Assembly: GCA_029204225.1 (NCBI GenBank)
Contig: CM055103.1
Span: forward strand, 48,119,958 to 48,179,957
From: Diphasiastrum complanatum
Taxonomy: Eukaryota > Streptophyta > Lycopodiopsida > Lycopodiales > Lycopodiaceae
Length of the DNA stretch: 60,000 nt
Direction: 5' to 3'
Part shown: positions 59,701 through 60,000 of the stretch, one piece after another
Numbering within the stretch: position 1 is the first letter of the stretch
How the letters are laid out: each line of letters starts with the position of its first letter
The notes under the pieces: generated by a model
What the model was told of the DNA's origin: nothing
Database searches by the model: none
The model's input: the letters and a program-made list of their open reading frames with translations, nothing else
Made by a program: the position numbers and the translations under genes

Positions 59701-60000
59701 CCCCAAATCCCTAGGAGTGCTATCAAGAAAGCGCACTCGTCCATCTCGATAAATGACTCGTCTGCCAGACTCACGGGCTGCCTGAAAGGCCTTACGCCTC
59801 TCCTCTACCTGGATATATGTGAGGTCGTCATCCATATAGATAGTGGTACCACATAGCTTAGCTCTGCACAACAAAGCATCTCGGCCACTCTCTAGAGAAG
59901 TGAAACGGATAATGAGTGTGGCTGCATCCCTAGTGGTCCTCTATGCGGTATCTAGCCCATCTATCCTGTGCCCGAGAGTGGTGTCGAGGAAGCGTTTGGC
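59700..60000 (-). pseudogene. LINE ORF1-like protein, C-terminal part (cut by window edge)
   Basis: The frame reads KRFLDTTLGHRIDGLDTA, a TAG, then RDAATLIIRFTSLESGRDAL, RAKLCGTTIYMDDDLTYIQ and RRKAFQAARESGRRVIYRDG. The run 'V.F.S...RD.+L...K.L.GT.IY...DLT' followed by an Arg/Lys-rich helix is characteristic of LINE ORF1 RNA-binding domains. One stop is visible. The N-terminus lies beyond 60000. Confidence 0.7.

Larger units (their letters stand above)
56534..60000 (-). mobile_element. LINE (APE-type non-LTR retrotransposon), 5' end outside window
   Basis: Minus-strand order from the right edge: ORF1-like RNA-binding part (59710-60000), endonuclease (58589-59700), disrupted junction (58304-58580), RT thumb and connection (57300-58250), zinc finger (57140-57300), 3' untranslated part (56540-57060) and AATAAA plus (TTTC)n. 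Stops are frequent. The RT N-terminal half and an intact YADD box are missing. Confidence 0.85.

Overview
The window is plant nuclear DNA: AT-rich, intron-bearing and dominated by decayed retrotransposons. One complete host gene (a seven-exon EamA transporter) and the 3' part of a second are embedded in it. Primer-binding sites matching plant initiator-Met tRNA, Ty1/copia, Ty3/gypsy and LINE remnants, CACTA-type transposase fragments and long introns all fit a large land-plant genome. A fern or other early-diverging vascular plant is my guess from the style of the LINE and non-LTR sequences; nothing here proves it.

Layout. 1-9.2 kb: CACTA transposase ends, three or four copia fragments, two copia LTRs (one carrying a 51-bp tandem array, one a 175-bp CT tract) and a cluster of palindromes. 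9.5-12.8 kb: a copia gag-pol fragment joined directly to gypsy pol remnants. 14.0-17.9 kb (minus): intact EamA/DMT-family gene, probably plastid-targeted, 549 codons. 19.5-20.2 kb (minus): C-terminal part of an unusual non-LTR element. 23.5-29 kb: copia scraps, then a minus-strand gypsy protease-RT remnant with an unrecognised coiled-coil-type reading frame between it and a putative 3' LTR. 30.7-34.3 kb: two 0.3-kb direct repeats 3.3 kb apart, the second preceded by a polypurine tract, bounding an element without recognisable pol. 34.3-39.4 kb: a G-box tandem module and copia remnants. 42.8-45.2 kb: LTR-internal-LTR-PBS-gag, a tandem copia arrangement with 39-bp minisatellites. 45.8-54.8 kb (minus): last five exons of a conserved-looking host gene of unknown function, with a 5.35-kb copia element (both LTRs, 5-bp target duplication) inside one intron in the sense direction. 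55.2-56.3 kb: decayed copia integrase. 56.5-60 kb (minus): LINE with ORF1, endonuclease, reverse transcriptase remnant and zinc finger, ending in AATAAA and a (TTTC)n tail and interrupted by a copia patch and a 14-bp repeat.

Only the two host genes look selectively maintained. Every retroelement reading frame examined has a stop, frameshift or truncation, so none looks autonomous. Family names come from motif recognition in conceptual translations, without database searching.
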